Source: Hydractinia symbiolongicarpus (Eukaryota > Cnidaria > Hydrozoa > Anthoathecata > Hydractiniidae). From it: a stretch of DNA of 64,000 nucleotides. The notes under the pieces are model-generated. The model was not told the DNA's origin. It saw only the letters and a program-made list of their open reading frames with translations, and ran no database searches. A program made the translations under genes and the position numbers. Shown here in pieces: positions 1 through 12,133 of this stretch (position 1 is the stretch's first letter; every line of letters begins with the position of its first letter). The stretch is taken from contig NC_079876.1 of the NCBI RefSeq assembly GCF_029227915.1, positions 34,207,828-34,271,827 on the forward strand. The letters run 5' to 3'.

Positions 1-373
1 GAAAGTCAATGAAGTGTAGTTTTTGAAACTGTCGCTATTTCCTCAGCGCGCAATAAAGGAGAGGATTGGTCCCACAGAAAAGAACGACTTATTTATCTAA
101 ATTTTTAAATAAAGCGCTACCACAACGCCCAGTGCAATAGCTGATTTCCGGCAATCACGTCAAATTAAGAAGAATGTTTTTTCTTAGAGTCCATTTGTGT
201 CATTTATCACATTGATCAGGTCACGGTCCAAAGTTAGTTCAATTAAGTCCCACAGTCAATCGTTTCACTGTTAAAGGCGATGCAACCTAGTAATATTAGA
301 TAATTATCGCTAAATACATGTTGGTACGAAAATGTGACCCAACCGTTGAAACTCAAACGGACTGACACCGTTA
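1..373 (+). repeat. Representative satellite monomer (landmark map)
   Basis: This first full monomer serves as a coordinate frame. It holds a T-tract near 20-24, the GC-rich island with GCGCGC at 46-51, the first GTCCCACA at 69-76, an AT-rich stretch at about 88-112, and GCGCT at 114-118. A CGGCAATCACGTCAAATTAAG segment follows near 149-170, then a T-rich tract near 177-183, the second GTCCCACA at 247-254, and ACATGT at 316-321. The CCGTT/AACGG-bearing tail lies at about 340-375. Subfamilies differ mainly at four places: the AT-rich stretch (TTATTTATCTAAATTT, TTATTAATCT, TTTTTTATCTTAAT or ACTCTTAAAT forms), the bases after the GCGCT box, the T-rich tract, and the CATTGTT/CACTGTT/CATAGTTA segment. 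Confidence 0.9.
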
Positions 374-949
374 AAAAGTCAATGAAATGTAGTTTTTGAA
401 GCTGTAGCTACTTCTTCAGCGCGCGATAACGGCTAGGATTGGTCCCACAGTAAAATTTGACTTATTTATCTAATTCTTTAAATGAAGTGCTACCACAGCG
501 CCCAGTGTAATCGCTGAGTTCCGGCAATCACGTCAAACTAAGAAGAATGTTATTTCTTGGAGTCCAATTGTCTCAATTATAACATTTATAAGGTCACAGT
601 CCAAAATCAGTTCAATTATGTGCCACAGTCAATCGTTTCACTGTTAAAAGCCATACAACCTAGTAATATTAGAAAAATATTGCTAAATACATGTTGGTAC
701 GAATATGTGACCCAACCGTTGTAACTCAAACGGATTAACACCGTTAGAAAGTCAATGAATTGTATTTTTTGAAACTGTCGCTATTTCTTCAGCGTGCGAT
801 AATGGCCAGGATTGGTCCCACAGTAAAAAATGACTTATTAATCTACATTTTTAATTGAAGCGCTACACACAGGGCCCAGTGAAATCGCTGAGTTTCGGCA
901 ATCATTTCAAATTAAGAAGAATGTTATTTCTTGGAGTCCAATTTTCTCA

Positions 950-1693
950 CTTTCACATTTATAAGGTCACAGTCCATAATCAGTTCAATTAAGTCTCACA
1001 GTCAATCGTTTCACTGTTAAAAGCCATACAACTTAGTAATACCGGAAAAATATCGCTAAATACATGTTGGTACGAATATGTGACCCAACCGTTGTAACTC
1101 AAACCGATTGACACCGTTAGAACGTCAATGAAGTGTACTTTGTGAAACTGTCGCTATTTCTTCAACGCGCGATAACGGATAGGATTGGTCCCACAGTAAA
1201 GAACGACTTATTTATCTAAATTTTTTAATAAAGTGCTACCACAACGCCCAGTGTAATCGCTGAGTTCCGGCAAACACATCAAATTAGGAAGAATGTTATT
1301 TCTTGGAGTCCAATTGTCTCACTTTCACATTTATAAGGTCACAGTCCATAATCAGTTCAATTAAGTCTCACAGTCAATCGTTTCACTGTTAAAAGCCATA
1401 CAACTTAGTAATACCGGAAAAATATCGCTAAATACATGTTGGTACGAATATGTGACCCAACCGTTGTAACTCAAACCGATTGACACCGTTAGAACGTCAA
1501 TGAAGTGTAGTTTGTGAAACTGTCGCTATTTCTTCAGCGCGCGATAACGGATAGGATTGGTCCCACAGTAAAGAACGACTTATTTATCTAAATTTTTTAA
1601 TAAAGTGCTACCACAACGCCCAGTGTAATCGCTGAGTTCCGGCAAACACATCAAATTAGGAAGAATGTTATTTCTTGGAGTCCAATTGTCTCA
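950..1693 (+). repeat. Single-monomer tandem duplication (2 x 372 bp)
   Basis: The blocks 950-1321 and 1322-1693 share private variants absent from their neighbours: ACTTAGTAATACCGG, AAACCGATTG, GTTAGAACGTC, GCAAACACATCAAATTAGG and a TTTGTG in place of TTTTTG. Only a few differences were seen, for example C versus G in GTGTAC/GTGTAG at about 1,138 and 1,510. Divergence at both outer edges marks the unit as exactly one period. Confidence 0.85.
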
Positions 1694-3465
1694 TTTATCA
1701 CATTTGTCAGGTTAAAGTCCAAAGTTAGTTCAATCAAGTCCCAGAGTCAATCGTTTCACTGTTAAAAGCCATACAACCTAGTAATATCAGAAAAATATCG
1801 CTAAATACATGTTGGTAGGAACATGTGACCCAACCGTTGTAACTCAAACGGATTGACACCGTTAGAAAGTCAATGAAGTGTAGTTTTTGAAACTGTCGCT
1901 ATTTCGTCAGCGCGCGATAACGGATAAGATTGGTCACACAGTAAAGAACGACTTATTTATCTAAATTTTTAAATAAAGCGCCACCACAACGCCCAGTGTA
2001 ATCGCTGATTTCCGGCAATCACGTCAAATTAAGAAGAATGTTTTTTCTTGGAGTCCATTTGTGTCATTTATCACATTGATCAGGTCACGGTCCAAACTGA
2101 GTTCAATTAAGTCCCACAGTCAATCGTTTCACTGTTAAAAGCGATGCAACCTAGTAATATCAGATAATTATCGCTAAATACATGTTGGTACGAAAATGTG
2201 ACCCAACCGTTGAAACTCAAACGGACTGACACCGTTAAAAAGTCAATGAAATGTAGTTTTTAAGGCTGTCGCTATTTCTTCAGCGCGCGATAACGGCTAG
2301 GATTGGTCCCACATTAAAAAATAACTTTTTATCTTAATTTTTAATTGAAGCGCTACCACAGCGCCCAGTGTAATCGCTAAGTTTCAGAAATCATTTCATT
2401 TTAAGAAGAATGTTATTTCTTGGAGTCCAATTGTGTCACTATCACATTTATAAGGTCAAAGTCCAAAATCAGTTCAATTATGTGCCACAGTCAATCGTTT
2501 CACTGTTAAAAGCGATGCAATCTAGTAATATCAGATAAATATCGCTAAATACATGTTGGTACGAATATGTGACCCAACTGTTGAAACTCAAACGAACTGA
2601 CACCGTTTGAAAGTCAATGAAATGTAGTTTTTGAAGCTGTCGCTATTTCTTCAGGGCGCGATAACGGCCAAGATTGGTCCAACAGTTAAAAATGACTTAT
2701 TAATCTAAATTTTTAATGGAAGCGCTACCACAGTGCCCAGTGCAATCGCTGAGTTTCAGCAATCATTTCATATTAAGAAGAATGTTATTTCATGGAGTCC
2801 AATTCTCTCACTTATCACATTCATAAGGTCACAGTCCAAAGTTAGTTCAATTAAGTCCCACATTCAATCGTTTCACTGTTAAAAGCGATGCAACCTAGTA
2901 ATAACAGATAAATATCGCTAAATACATGTTGATACGAATAGGTGACGCAACCGTTGTAACTGAAGCGGATTGATACCGTTAGAAAGTTAATGAAATGTAG
3001 CTCTTGAAAGTGTCGCTATTTTTTCAGGGCGCGATAACGGCTAGGATTGGTCCCACAGTAAAAATGACTTATTTATCTAAATTTTTAAATCAAGCGCTAC
3101 CACAGCGCCCAGTGTAATCGCTGAGTTCCGGCAAGCACATCAAATTAAGAAGAATTTTATTTCTTGGAGACCAGTTGTCTCATTTATCACGTTTATCAGG
3201 TCTCAGTACACAATTAGTTCAATTAAGTCCCACAGTCAATCGTTTCATTGTTAAAAGCGATGCAATCTAGTAATATCAGAAAAATATCGCTAAATATATG
3301 TTGGTACGAATATGTGACCCAACCATTGTAAATCAAACGGACTGACACCGTTAGAAAGTCAATGAAGTGTAGTTTTGGAAACTGTCGCTATTTCTTCAGC
3401 GCGCGATAACGGCTAGGATTGGTCCCACAGAAAATTTGACTTATTTATCAAATTTTTTAAAAGAA

Positions 3466-3480
3466 GCGCTACCACAGCGC
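3466..3480 (+). repeat. Example of the monomer hairpin candidate GCGCT-ACCAC-AGCGC
   Basis: A perfect 5-bp GC-rich stem with a 5-base loop is present at this place in most monomers. Whole subfamilies break it (AACGCC, AACGGCC, AGAGCC, AGCACC on the right arm; GTGCT on the left). Within it, AGCGCT is itself a palindrome. Any role in binding or replication is inference. Confidence 0.6.
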
Positions 3481-3603
3481 CCAGTGTAATCGCTGAGTTC
3501 CGGCAATCACGTCAAATTAAGAAGAATGTTATTTCTTGGAGTCCAATTCTCTCACTTATAACATTTATAAGGTCACGGTCCAAAATCAGTTCAATTATGT
3601 GCC

Positions 3604-3623
3604 ACAGTCAATCGTTTCACTGT
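3604..3623 (+). repeat. Example of the monomer inverted repeat ACAGT-N10-ACTGT
   Basis: Five-base arms flank CAATCGTTTC. The right arm is intact in CACTGTT monomers and lost in CATTGTT, CATAGTT and CAAAGTT monomers, so it is not strictly kept. Confidence 0.5.
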
Positions 3624-3856
3624 TAAAAGCCATACAACCTAGTAATATCAGATAAATATCGCTCAATATATGTTGGTACGAATATGTGACCCAACCTTTG
3701 AAACTCAAACGGATTAACACCGTTAGAAAGTCAATGAAATGTAGTTTTTAAAACTGTCGCTATTTCTTCAGCGCGCGATAACGGATAGGATTGGTCCCAC
3801 AGTAAAGAATGACTTATTAATCTAAATTTTTAATTGAAGCGCTACCACAGCGCCCA

Positions 3857-4542
3857 GTGTAATCGCTGATTTCCGGCAATCACGTCAAATTAAGAAGAAT
3901 GTTTTTTCTTGGAGTCCATTTGTGTCATTTATCACATTGATCAGGTCACGGCCCAAAATCAGTTCAATTATGTGCCACAGTCAATCGTTTCACTGTTAAA
4001 AACCATACAACCTAGTAATATCAGAAAAATAACGCTAAATACATGTTGGTACGAATATGTGACCCAACCGTTGCAACTCAAACGGATTAACACCGTTAGA
4101 AAGTCAATGAAATGTAGTTTTTGAAACTGTTGCTATTTCTTCAGCGCGTGATAACGGATAGGATTGGTCCCACAGTAAAGAACGATTTATTTATCTAAAT
4201 TTTTATACAAAGCGCTACCACAACGCCCAGTGTAATCGCTGATTTCCAGCAATCACGTCAAATTAAGAAGAATGTTTTTTCTTGGAGTCCATTTGTGTCA
4301 TTTATCACATTGATCAGGTCACGGTCCAAAATCAGTTCAATTATGTGCCACAGTCAATCGTTTCACTGTTAAAAGCCATACAACCTAGTAATATCAGAAA
4401 AATATCGCTAAATACATGTTGGTACGAATATGTGACCCAACCGTTGTAACTCAAACGGATTAACACCGTTAGAAAGTCAATGAAATGTAGTTTTTGAAAC
4501 TGTTGCTATTTCTTCAGCGCGTGATAACGGATAGGATTGGTC
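3857..4542 (+). repeat. Single-monomer tandem duplication (offset 372 bp)
   Basis: Two neighbouring monomers share a TTTTTTCTTGGAGTCC tract followed by GTGTCATTTATCACATTGATC, AATCAGTTCAATTATGTGCC, GGATTAACACC and the rare TGTTGCTATTTC and GCGCGTGATAACGG (4,131 and 4,503). An open frame of 71 codons at 3,909-4,124 in the first copy is a by-product of this variant and not a gene. Confidence 0.75.
4414..4458 (+). repeat. Example of the most conserved monomer block (ACATGT to CCGTT/AACGG)
   Basis: The block holds the palindrome ACATGT (4,414-4,419), arms GTTGG (4,418-4,422) and CCAAC (4,437-4,441), and arms CCGTT (4,441-4,445) and AACGG (4,454-4,458). ATACATGTTGGTACGAATATG is nearly unchanged in most monomers across all subfamilies, more so than the rest of the monomer by eye. 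It is a candidate protein-binding segment; no known box was recognised. Confidence 0.5.
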
Positions 4543-6921
4543 CCTCTGAAAAGAACGACTTATTTATCTAAATTTTTAAATGAAGCGCTACCACAGCGCC
4601 CAGTGTAATCGCTTATTGCGGTAATCACGTCAAATTAAGAAGAATGTTTTATCTTGGAGTCCATTTGTGTCATCTATCACATTGATCAGGTCATAGTCCA
4701 AAGTTACTTCAATTAAGTCCCACAGTCAATCGTTTCACTGTTAAAAGCGATGCAACCTAGTAATATCAGATAAATATCGCTAAATACATGTTGGTACGAA
4801 TATGTGACCCAACCGTTAAAACTCAAACGAACTGACAGCGTTAGAAAGTCAATGAAATGTAGTTTTTGAAACTGTCGCTATTTCTTCAGCGCGCGATAAC
4901 GGATAGGATTGGTCACACAGAAAAAAACGACTTATTTATCTAAATTTTTAAATAAAGCGCTACTACAGCGCCCAGTGTAATAGCTGATTTCCGGCAATCA
5001 CGTCAAATTAAGAAGAATGTTCTTTCTTGGAGTCCAATTGTCTCACTTTCACATTTATAAGGTCACAGTCCATAATCAGTTGAATTAAATCCCACAGCAA
5101 TCGTTTCACTGTTAAAAGCCATACAACCTAGTAATATCAGAAAAATATCGCTAAGTACATGTTGGTACGAATATGTGACCCAACCGTTGTAACTCAAACG
5201 GATTGACACCGTTAGAACGTCAATGAAGTGTAGTTTTTGAAACTGTCGCTATTTCTTCAACGCGCGATAACGGATAGGATTGGTCCCACAGTAAAAAACG
5301 ACTTATTTATCTAAATTTTTAAATAAGGTGCTACCACAACGCCTAGTGCAATCGCTGAGCTCCGGCAATCACGTCAAATTAAGAAGAATGTTTTTTCTTG
5401 CAGTCCATTTGTGTCATTTATCACATTGATCAGGTCACTGTCCAAAGTTAGTTCAATTAAGTCCCACAGTCAATCGTTTCACTGTTAAAGGCGATGCAAC
5501 CTAGTAATATTAGATAAATATCGCTAAATACATGTTGGTACGAAAATGTGACCCAACCTTTGAAACTCAAACGAAGTGACACCGTTACAAAGTCAATGAA
5601 ATGTAATTTTTGAAACTGTTGCTATTTCTTCGGCGCGGGATAACGGCCAGGATTGGTCCCACAGTAAAGAATGACTTATTTACCTAAACTTTTAAATGAA
5701 GCGCTACCACAGCGCCCAATGTAATCGCTGAGTTCCGGCAATCACGTCAAATTAAGAAAATGTTTTTCTTGGAGTCCATTTGTGTCATCTATCACTGTCA
5801 CAGTCCAAAGTTAGTTCAATTAAGTACCAGAGTCAATCGTTTCTCTGTTAAAAGCGATGCAACCTAGTAATATCAGAAAAATATCGCTAAATACATGTTG
5901 GTACGAATATGTGACCAAATCGTTGTAAATGAAACGGACTGACACCGTTAAAAAGTCAATGAAATGTAGTTTTTGAAACTGTCGCTATTTCTTCAGCGCG
6001 CGATAACGGATAGGATTGGTCCCACAGTTAAAAATGACTTATTAGTCTAAATTTTTATTTGAAGCGCTACCACAGCGCCCAGTGAAATCGCTGAGTTTCG
6101 GCAATCATTTCAAATTAAGAAGAATGTTATTTCTTGGAGTCGAATTGCCTCACTTTCGCATTTATAAGGTCACAGTCCATAATCAGTTCAATTAAGTCCC
6201 ACAGTCAATCGTTTCATAGTTATAGGCGATGCAACCTAGTAATATCAGAAAGATATCGCTAAATACATGTTGGTACGATTATGTGACTCAACCGTTGTAA
6301 CTCAAACGGATTGATACTGTTAGAAAGTCAATGAAATGTAGTTTTTGAAACTGTCGCTACTTCTTCAGCGCGCGATAACGGATAGGATTGGTCCCACAAT
6401 AAGGAATGACTTAATTATCTAAACTCTTAAATGAAGCGCTACCACAACGGCCAGTGTAATCGCTGAGTTCCGGCAATCACGTCAAATTAAGAAGAATGTT
6501 TTTTCTTGAAGTCCATTTGTGTCATTTATCACATTGTTCAGGTCACGGTCCAAAATCAGTTCAATTATGTGCCACGGTCAATTGTTTCACTGTTAAAAGC
6601 CATACAACCTAGTAATATCAGAAAAATATCGCTAAATACATGTTGGCACGAATATGTGACCCAACCGTTGTAACTAAAACGGATTAACACCGTTAGAAAG
6701 TCAATGAAATGTAGTTTTTGAAACTGTCGCTATTTCTTCAGCGCGCGATAACGGATAGGATTGGTCCCACAGCAAAGAATAACTGCTTTGTCTAAACACT
6801 TAAATGAAGCGCTACCACAGCGGCCAGTGTAATCGCCGATCAGCAGCAATCACGTCAATTTAAGAAGATTGTTTTCTTTCTTGGAGTCCAATTGTCTCAT
6901 TTTTCACATTTATCAGGTCAC

Positions 6922-9527
6922 AGTCCAAAGTTAGTTCTATTAAGTACCACAGTCAATCGTTTCACTGTTAAAAGTGATGCAACCTAGTAATATCAGAAAA
7001 ATATCGCTAAATACATGTTGGTACGAATATGTGACCAAATCGTTGTAACTGAAACGGACTGACACCGTTAAAAAGTCAATGAAATGTAGTTTTTGAAACT
7101 GTGGCTATTTCTTCAGCGTGCGATAACCGATAGGATTGGTCCCACAAAAAAAAACGACTTATTTATCTAAATTTTTAAATAAAGCGCTACTACAGCGCCC
7201 AGTGTAATAGCTGATTTCCGGCAATCACGTCAAATTAAGAAGAATGTTTTTTCTTGGAGTCCATTTGTGTCATTTATCACATTGATCAGGTCACGATCCA
7301 AAGTTAGTTCAATAAGTCCCACAGTCAATCGTTTCACTGTTAAAGGCGATGTAACCTAGTAAAATCAGATAAATATCGCTAAATACATGTTGGTACGAAT
7401 ATGTGACCCAACCGTTGAAACTCAAACGGACTGACACCGTTAAAAAGTCAATGTAATGTAGTTTTTGAAACTGTAGCTATTTCTTCAGCGCGATAACGGC
7501 CAGGATTGGTCCCACAGTTAAAAATTACTTATTAATCTAAATTTTTATTTGAAGTGCTACCTCAGCGCCCAGTGAAACCGCTGAGTTTCGGCAATCATTT
7601 CAAATTAAGAAGAATGTTATTTCTTGGAGTCCAATTGCCTCACTTTCGCATTTATAAGGTCACAGTCCATAATCAGTTCAATTAAGTCCCACAGTCAATC
7701 GTTTTATAGTTATAGGCGATGCAACCTAGTAATATCAGAAAGATATCGCTAAATACATGTTGGTACGATTATGTGACTCAACCGTTGTAACTCAAACGGA
7801 TTGATACTGTTAGAAAGTCAATGATATGTAGTTTTTGAAACTGTCGCTATTTCTTCAGCGCGCGATAACGGATAAGATTGGTCCCACAGCAAAGAATAAC
7901 TTATTTGTCTAAACACTTAAATGAAGCGCTACCACAGCGGCCAGTGTAATTGCCGAGCAGCAGCAATCACGTCAATTTAAGAAGATTGTTTTCTTTCTTG
8001 GAGTCCATTTGTGTCATTTATCACATTGTTCAGGTCACGGTCCAAAATCAGTTCAATTATGTGCCACGGTCAATTGTTTCACTGTTAAAAGCCATACAAC
8101 CTAGTAATATCAGAAAAATATCGCTAAACACATGTTGGTACGAATAGGTGACCCAACCGTTGTAACTCAAACGGATTAACCCCGTTAGAAAGTCAATGAA
8201 ATGTAGTTTTTGAAACTGTCGATATTTCTTCAGCGCGCGATAACGGCCAGGATTGGTCGCACAGTTAAAAATAACTTATTAATCTAAATTTTTAATTGAA
8301 GCGCTACCACAGCGCCCAGTGAAATCGCTGTGTTTCGGCAATCATTTCAAATTAAGAAGAATGTTATTTCTTGGAGTCCAATTGTCTCATTTTTCACATT
8401 TATCAGGTCACAATCCAAAGTTAGTTCAATTAAGTCCCACAGTCAATCGTTTCATTGTTAAAAGCGATTCAACCTAGTAATATCCAAAAATGTCGCTAAA
8501 AACATGTTGGTACGAATATGTGACCCAACCGTTGAAACTCAAACGAACTGACACCGTTAGAAAGTCAATGAAATGTAGTTTTTGAAACTGTCGCTATTTC
8601 TTCAGCGCGCGATAACGGCCAGGATTGGTCCCACAGTTAAAAATAACTTATTAATCTAAATTTTTAATTGAAGCGCTACCACAGCGCCCAGTGAAATCGC
8701 TGTGTTTCGGCAATCATTTCAAATTAAGAAGAATGTTATTTCTTGGAGTCCAATTGTCTCACTTTCACATTTATAAGGTCACAGTCCATAATCAGTTCAA
8801 TTAAGTCCCACAGTCAATCGTTTCATAGTTATAAGCGATGCAACCTAGTAATATCAGAAAGATATCGCTAAATACATGTTGGTACGATTATGTGACTCAA
8901 CCGTTGCAACTCAAACAGATTGATACTGTTAGAAAGTCAATGAAATGTAGTTTTTAAAACTGTCGCTACTTCTTCAGCGCGCGATAACGGATAGGATTGG
9001 TCCCACAATAAAGAATGACTTATTTATCTAAACTCTTAAATGAAGCGCTACCACAATGGCCAGTATAATCGCTGAGTTCCGGCAATCACGTCAAATTAAG
9101 AAGAATGTTATTTCTTGAAGTCCTATTGTCTTATTTTTCACATTTATCAGGTCACAGTCCAAAGTTAGTTCAACTAAGTCCCACAGTCAATCGTTTCATT
9201 GTTAAAAGCGATGCAACCTAATAATATCAAAAAAATATCGCAAAATACATGTTGGTACGAACATGTGCCACAACCGTTAAAACTCAAACGGACTGACACC
9301 GTTAGAAAGTCAATAAAATGTAGTTTTTGAAACTGTCGCTATTTCTTCAGCGCGCGATAACGGCTACGATTTGTCCCACAGTAAAAAATGACTTTTTATC
9401 TAAATTTTTATATAAAGCGCTACTACAACGCCCAGTGTAATCGCTGATTTCCGGCAATCACGTCAAATTAAGAAGAATGTTATTTCTTGGAGTCCAATTG
9501 TGTCATTTATCACATTGATCAGGTCAC
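6922..9527 (+). repeat. Higher-order repeat A, copy 1 (7 monomers, 2,606 bp)
   Basis: Seven monomers of distinct subfamilies form a unit that is repeated at once by copy 2 at an exact offset of 2,606 bp. Private marks are TTCTATTAAGTACC (6,935), CCAAATCGTTGTAACTG, a run of nine A after CCCAC (7,141), a shortened TCAGCGCGATAACGG without one CG pair (7,490), TTGCCGAGCAGCAG and CCAAAAATGTCGC. The left edge is placed where the sequence upstream stops matching copy 2. A 65-codon open frame at 7,950-8,147 lies inside one monomer. Confidence 0.92.
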
Positions 9528-12133
9528 GGTCCAAAGTTAGTTCTATTAAGTACCACAGTCAATCGTTTCACTGTTAAAAGTGATGCAACCTAGTAATATC
9601 AGAAAAATATCGCTAAATACATGTTGGTACGAATATGTGACCAAATCGTTGTAACTGAAACGGACTGACACCGTTAAAAAGTCAATGAAATGTAGTTTTT
9701 GAAACTGTGGCTATTTCTTCAGCGTGCGATAACCGATAGGATTGGTCCCACAAAAAAAAACGACTTATTTATCTAAATTTTTAAATAAAGCGCTACTACA
9801 GCGCCCAGTGTAATAGCTGATTTCCGGCAATCACGTCAAATTAAGAAGAATGTTTTTTCTTGGAGTCCATTTGTGTCATTTATCACATTGATCAGGTCAC
9901 GGTCCAAAGTTAGTTCAATAAGTCCCACAGTCAATCGTTTCACTGTTAAAGGCGATGTAACCTAGTAAAATCAGATAAATATCGCTAAATACATGTTGGT
10001 ACGAATATGTGACCCAACCGTTGAAACTCAAACGGACTGACACCGTTAAAAAGTCAATGTAATGTAGTTTTTGAAACTGTAGCTATTTCTTCAGCGCGAT
10101 AACGGCCAGGATTGGTCCCACAGTTAAAAATTACTTATTAATCTAAATTTTTATTTGAAGTGCTACCTCAGCGCCCAGTGAAACCGCTGAGTTTCGGCAA
10201 TCATTTCAAATTAAGAAGAATGTTATTTCTTGGAGTCCAAATGCCTCACTTTCGCATTTATAAGGTCAAAGTCCATAATCAGTTCAATTAAGTCCCACAG
10301 TCAATCGTTTTATAGTTATAGGCGATGCAACCTAGTAATATCAGAAAGATATCGCTAAATACATGTTGGTACGATTATGTGACTCAACCGTTGTAACTCA
10401 AACGGATTGATACTGTTAGAAAGTCAATGATATGTAGTTTTTGAAACTGTCGCTATTTCTTCAGCGCGCGATAACGGATAAGATTGGTCCCACAGCAAAG
10501 AATAACTTATTTGTCTAAACACTTAAATGAAGCGCTACCACAGCGGCCAGTGTAATTGCCGAGCAGCAGCAATCACGTCAATTTAAGAAGATTGTTTTCT
10601 TTCTTGGAGTCCATTTGTGTCATTTATCACATTGTTCAGGTCACGGTCCAAAATCAGTTCAATTATGTGCCACGGTCAATTGTTTCACTGTTAAAAGCCA
10701 TACAACCTAGTAATATCAGAAAAATATCGCTAAACACATGTTGGTACGAATAGGTGACCCAACCGTTGTAACTCAAACGGATTAACCCCGTTAGAAAGTC
10801 AATGAAATGTAGTTTTTGAAACTGTCGATATTTCTTCAGCGCGCGATAACGGCCAGGATTGGTCGCACAGTTAAAAATAACTTATTAATCTAAATTTTTA
10901 ATTGAAGCGCTACCACAGCGCCCAGTGAAATCGCTGTGTTTCGGCAATCATTTCAAATTAAGAAGAATGTTATTTCTTGGAGTCCAATTGTCTCATTTTT
11001 CACATTTATCAGGTCACAATCCAAAGTTAGTTCAATTAAGTCCCACAGTCAATCGTTTCATTGTTAAAAGCGATTCAACCTAGTAATATCCAAAAATGTC
11101 GCTAAAAACATGTTGGTACGAATATGTGACCCAACCGTTGAAACTCAAACGAACTGACACCGTTAGAAAGTCAATGAAATGTAGTTTTTGAAACTGTCGC
11201 TATTTCTTCAGCGCGCGATAACGGCCAGGATTGGTCCCACAGTTAAAAATAACTTATTAATCTAAATTTTTAATTGAAGCGCTACCACAGCGCCCAGTGA
11301 AATCGCTGTGTTTCGGCAATCATTTCAAATTAAGAAGAATGTTATTTCTTGGAGTCCAATTGTCTCACTTTCACATTTATAAGGTCACAGTCCATAATCA
11401 GTTCAATTAAGTCCCACAGTCAATCGTTTCATAGTTATAAGCGATGCAACCTAGTAATATCAGAAAGATATCGCTAAATACATGTTGGTACGATTATGTG
11501 ACTCAACCGTTGCAACTCAAACAGATTGATACTGTTAGAAAGTCAATGAAATGTAGTTTTTAAAACTGTCGCTACTTCTTCAGCGCGCGATAACGGATAG
11601 GATTGGTCCCACAATAAAGAATGACTTATTTATCTAAACTCTTAAATGAAGCGCTACCACAATGGCCAGTATAATCGCTGAGTTCCGGCAATCACGTCAA
11701 ATTAAGAAGAATGTTATTTCTTGAAGTCCTATTGTCTTATTTTTCACATTTATCAGGTCACAGTCCAAAGTTAGTTCAACTAAGTCCCACAGTCAATCGT
11801 TTCATTGTTAAAAGCGATGCAACCTAATAATATCAAAAAAATATCGCAAAATACATGTTGGTACGAACATGTGCCACAACCGTTAAAACTCAAACGGACT
11901 GACACCGTTAGAAAGTCAATAAAATGTAGTTTTTGAAACTGTCGCTATTTCTTCAGCGCGCGATAACGGCTACGATTTGTCCCACAGTAAAAAATGACTT
12001 TTTATCTAAATTTTTATATAAAGCGCTACTACAACGCCCAGTGTAATCGCTGATTTCCGGCAATCACGTCAAATTAAGAAGAATGTTATTTCTTGGAGTC
12101 CAATTGTGTCATTTATCACATTGATCAGGTCAC
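9528..12133 (+). repeat. Higher-order repeat A, copy 2 (7 monomers, 2,606 bp)
   Basis: All private marks of copy 1 recur at +2,606 bp, including the nine-A run and the shortened GC island. By eye I found only three substitutions: GATCC/GGTCC near 7,297/9,903, CAATTGCC/CAAATGCC near 7,634/10,240, and a C/A in GGTCACAG/GGTCAAAG near 7,662/10,268. That suggests well over 99% identity and a recent tandem duplication. The 65-codon frame of copy 1 recurs identically at 10,556-10,753. Confidence 0.92.

Larger units (their letters stand above)
1..6921 (+). repeat. Mixed-monomer domain of the array
   Basis: About 18-19 full monomers of several subfamilies alternate without a clear long higher-order period, apart from the two single-monomer duplications listed separately. 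Variation includes TTATTTATC and TTATTAATC forms and CCATACAACC versus CGATGCAACC forms. A small deletion of about 8 bp lies near 5,795, where CTATCAC runs directly into TGTCACAG. No gene or other element was seen. Confidence 0.85.

Noticed and set aside
25-70. Telomere-type repeats, suggested by TAGG in CGGCTAGGATTGG
   Set aside because: It occurs once per 372 bp as part of the monomer and never in short tandem runs.
231-260. Pol III B-box-like segment GTTCAATTAAGTCC suggesting a tRNA or SINE origin
   Set aside because: It has extra bases within the box core, no A-box at a suitable distance, no tRNA-like fold and no poly-A tail or target-site duplication.
3909-4124. Open frame of 71 codons on the + strand
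   Set aside because: It lies wholly inside the satellite and runs across the CATTTGTGTC variant and the conserved ACATGT block. It depends on a few subfamily variants, and other monomers carry stops in the same frame. No start context or protein family is recognisable.
7950-8147. Open frame of 65 codons, repeated identically at 10,556-10,753
   Set aside because: The two are identical only because the 2,606-bp unit that contains them is duplicated. Identity here reflects recent duplication and not selection on a protein.
6922-12133. Assembly artefact as the source of near-identical units
   Set aside because: It cannot be excluded from sequence alone. However, the copies carry private substitutions and similar unit pairs occur at several different lengths, which fits real unequal exchange better. 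It is kept as a caveat and not as the main reading.
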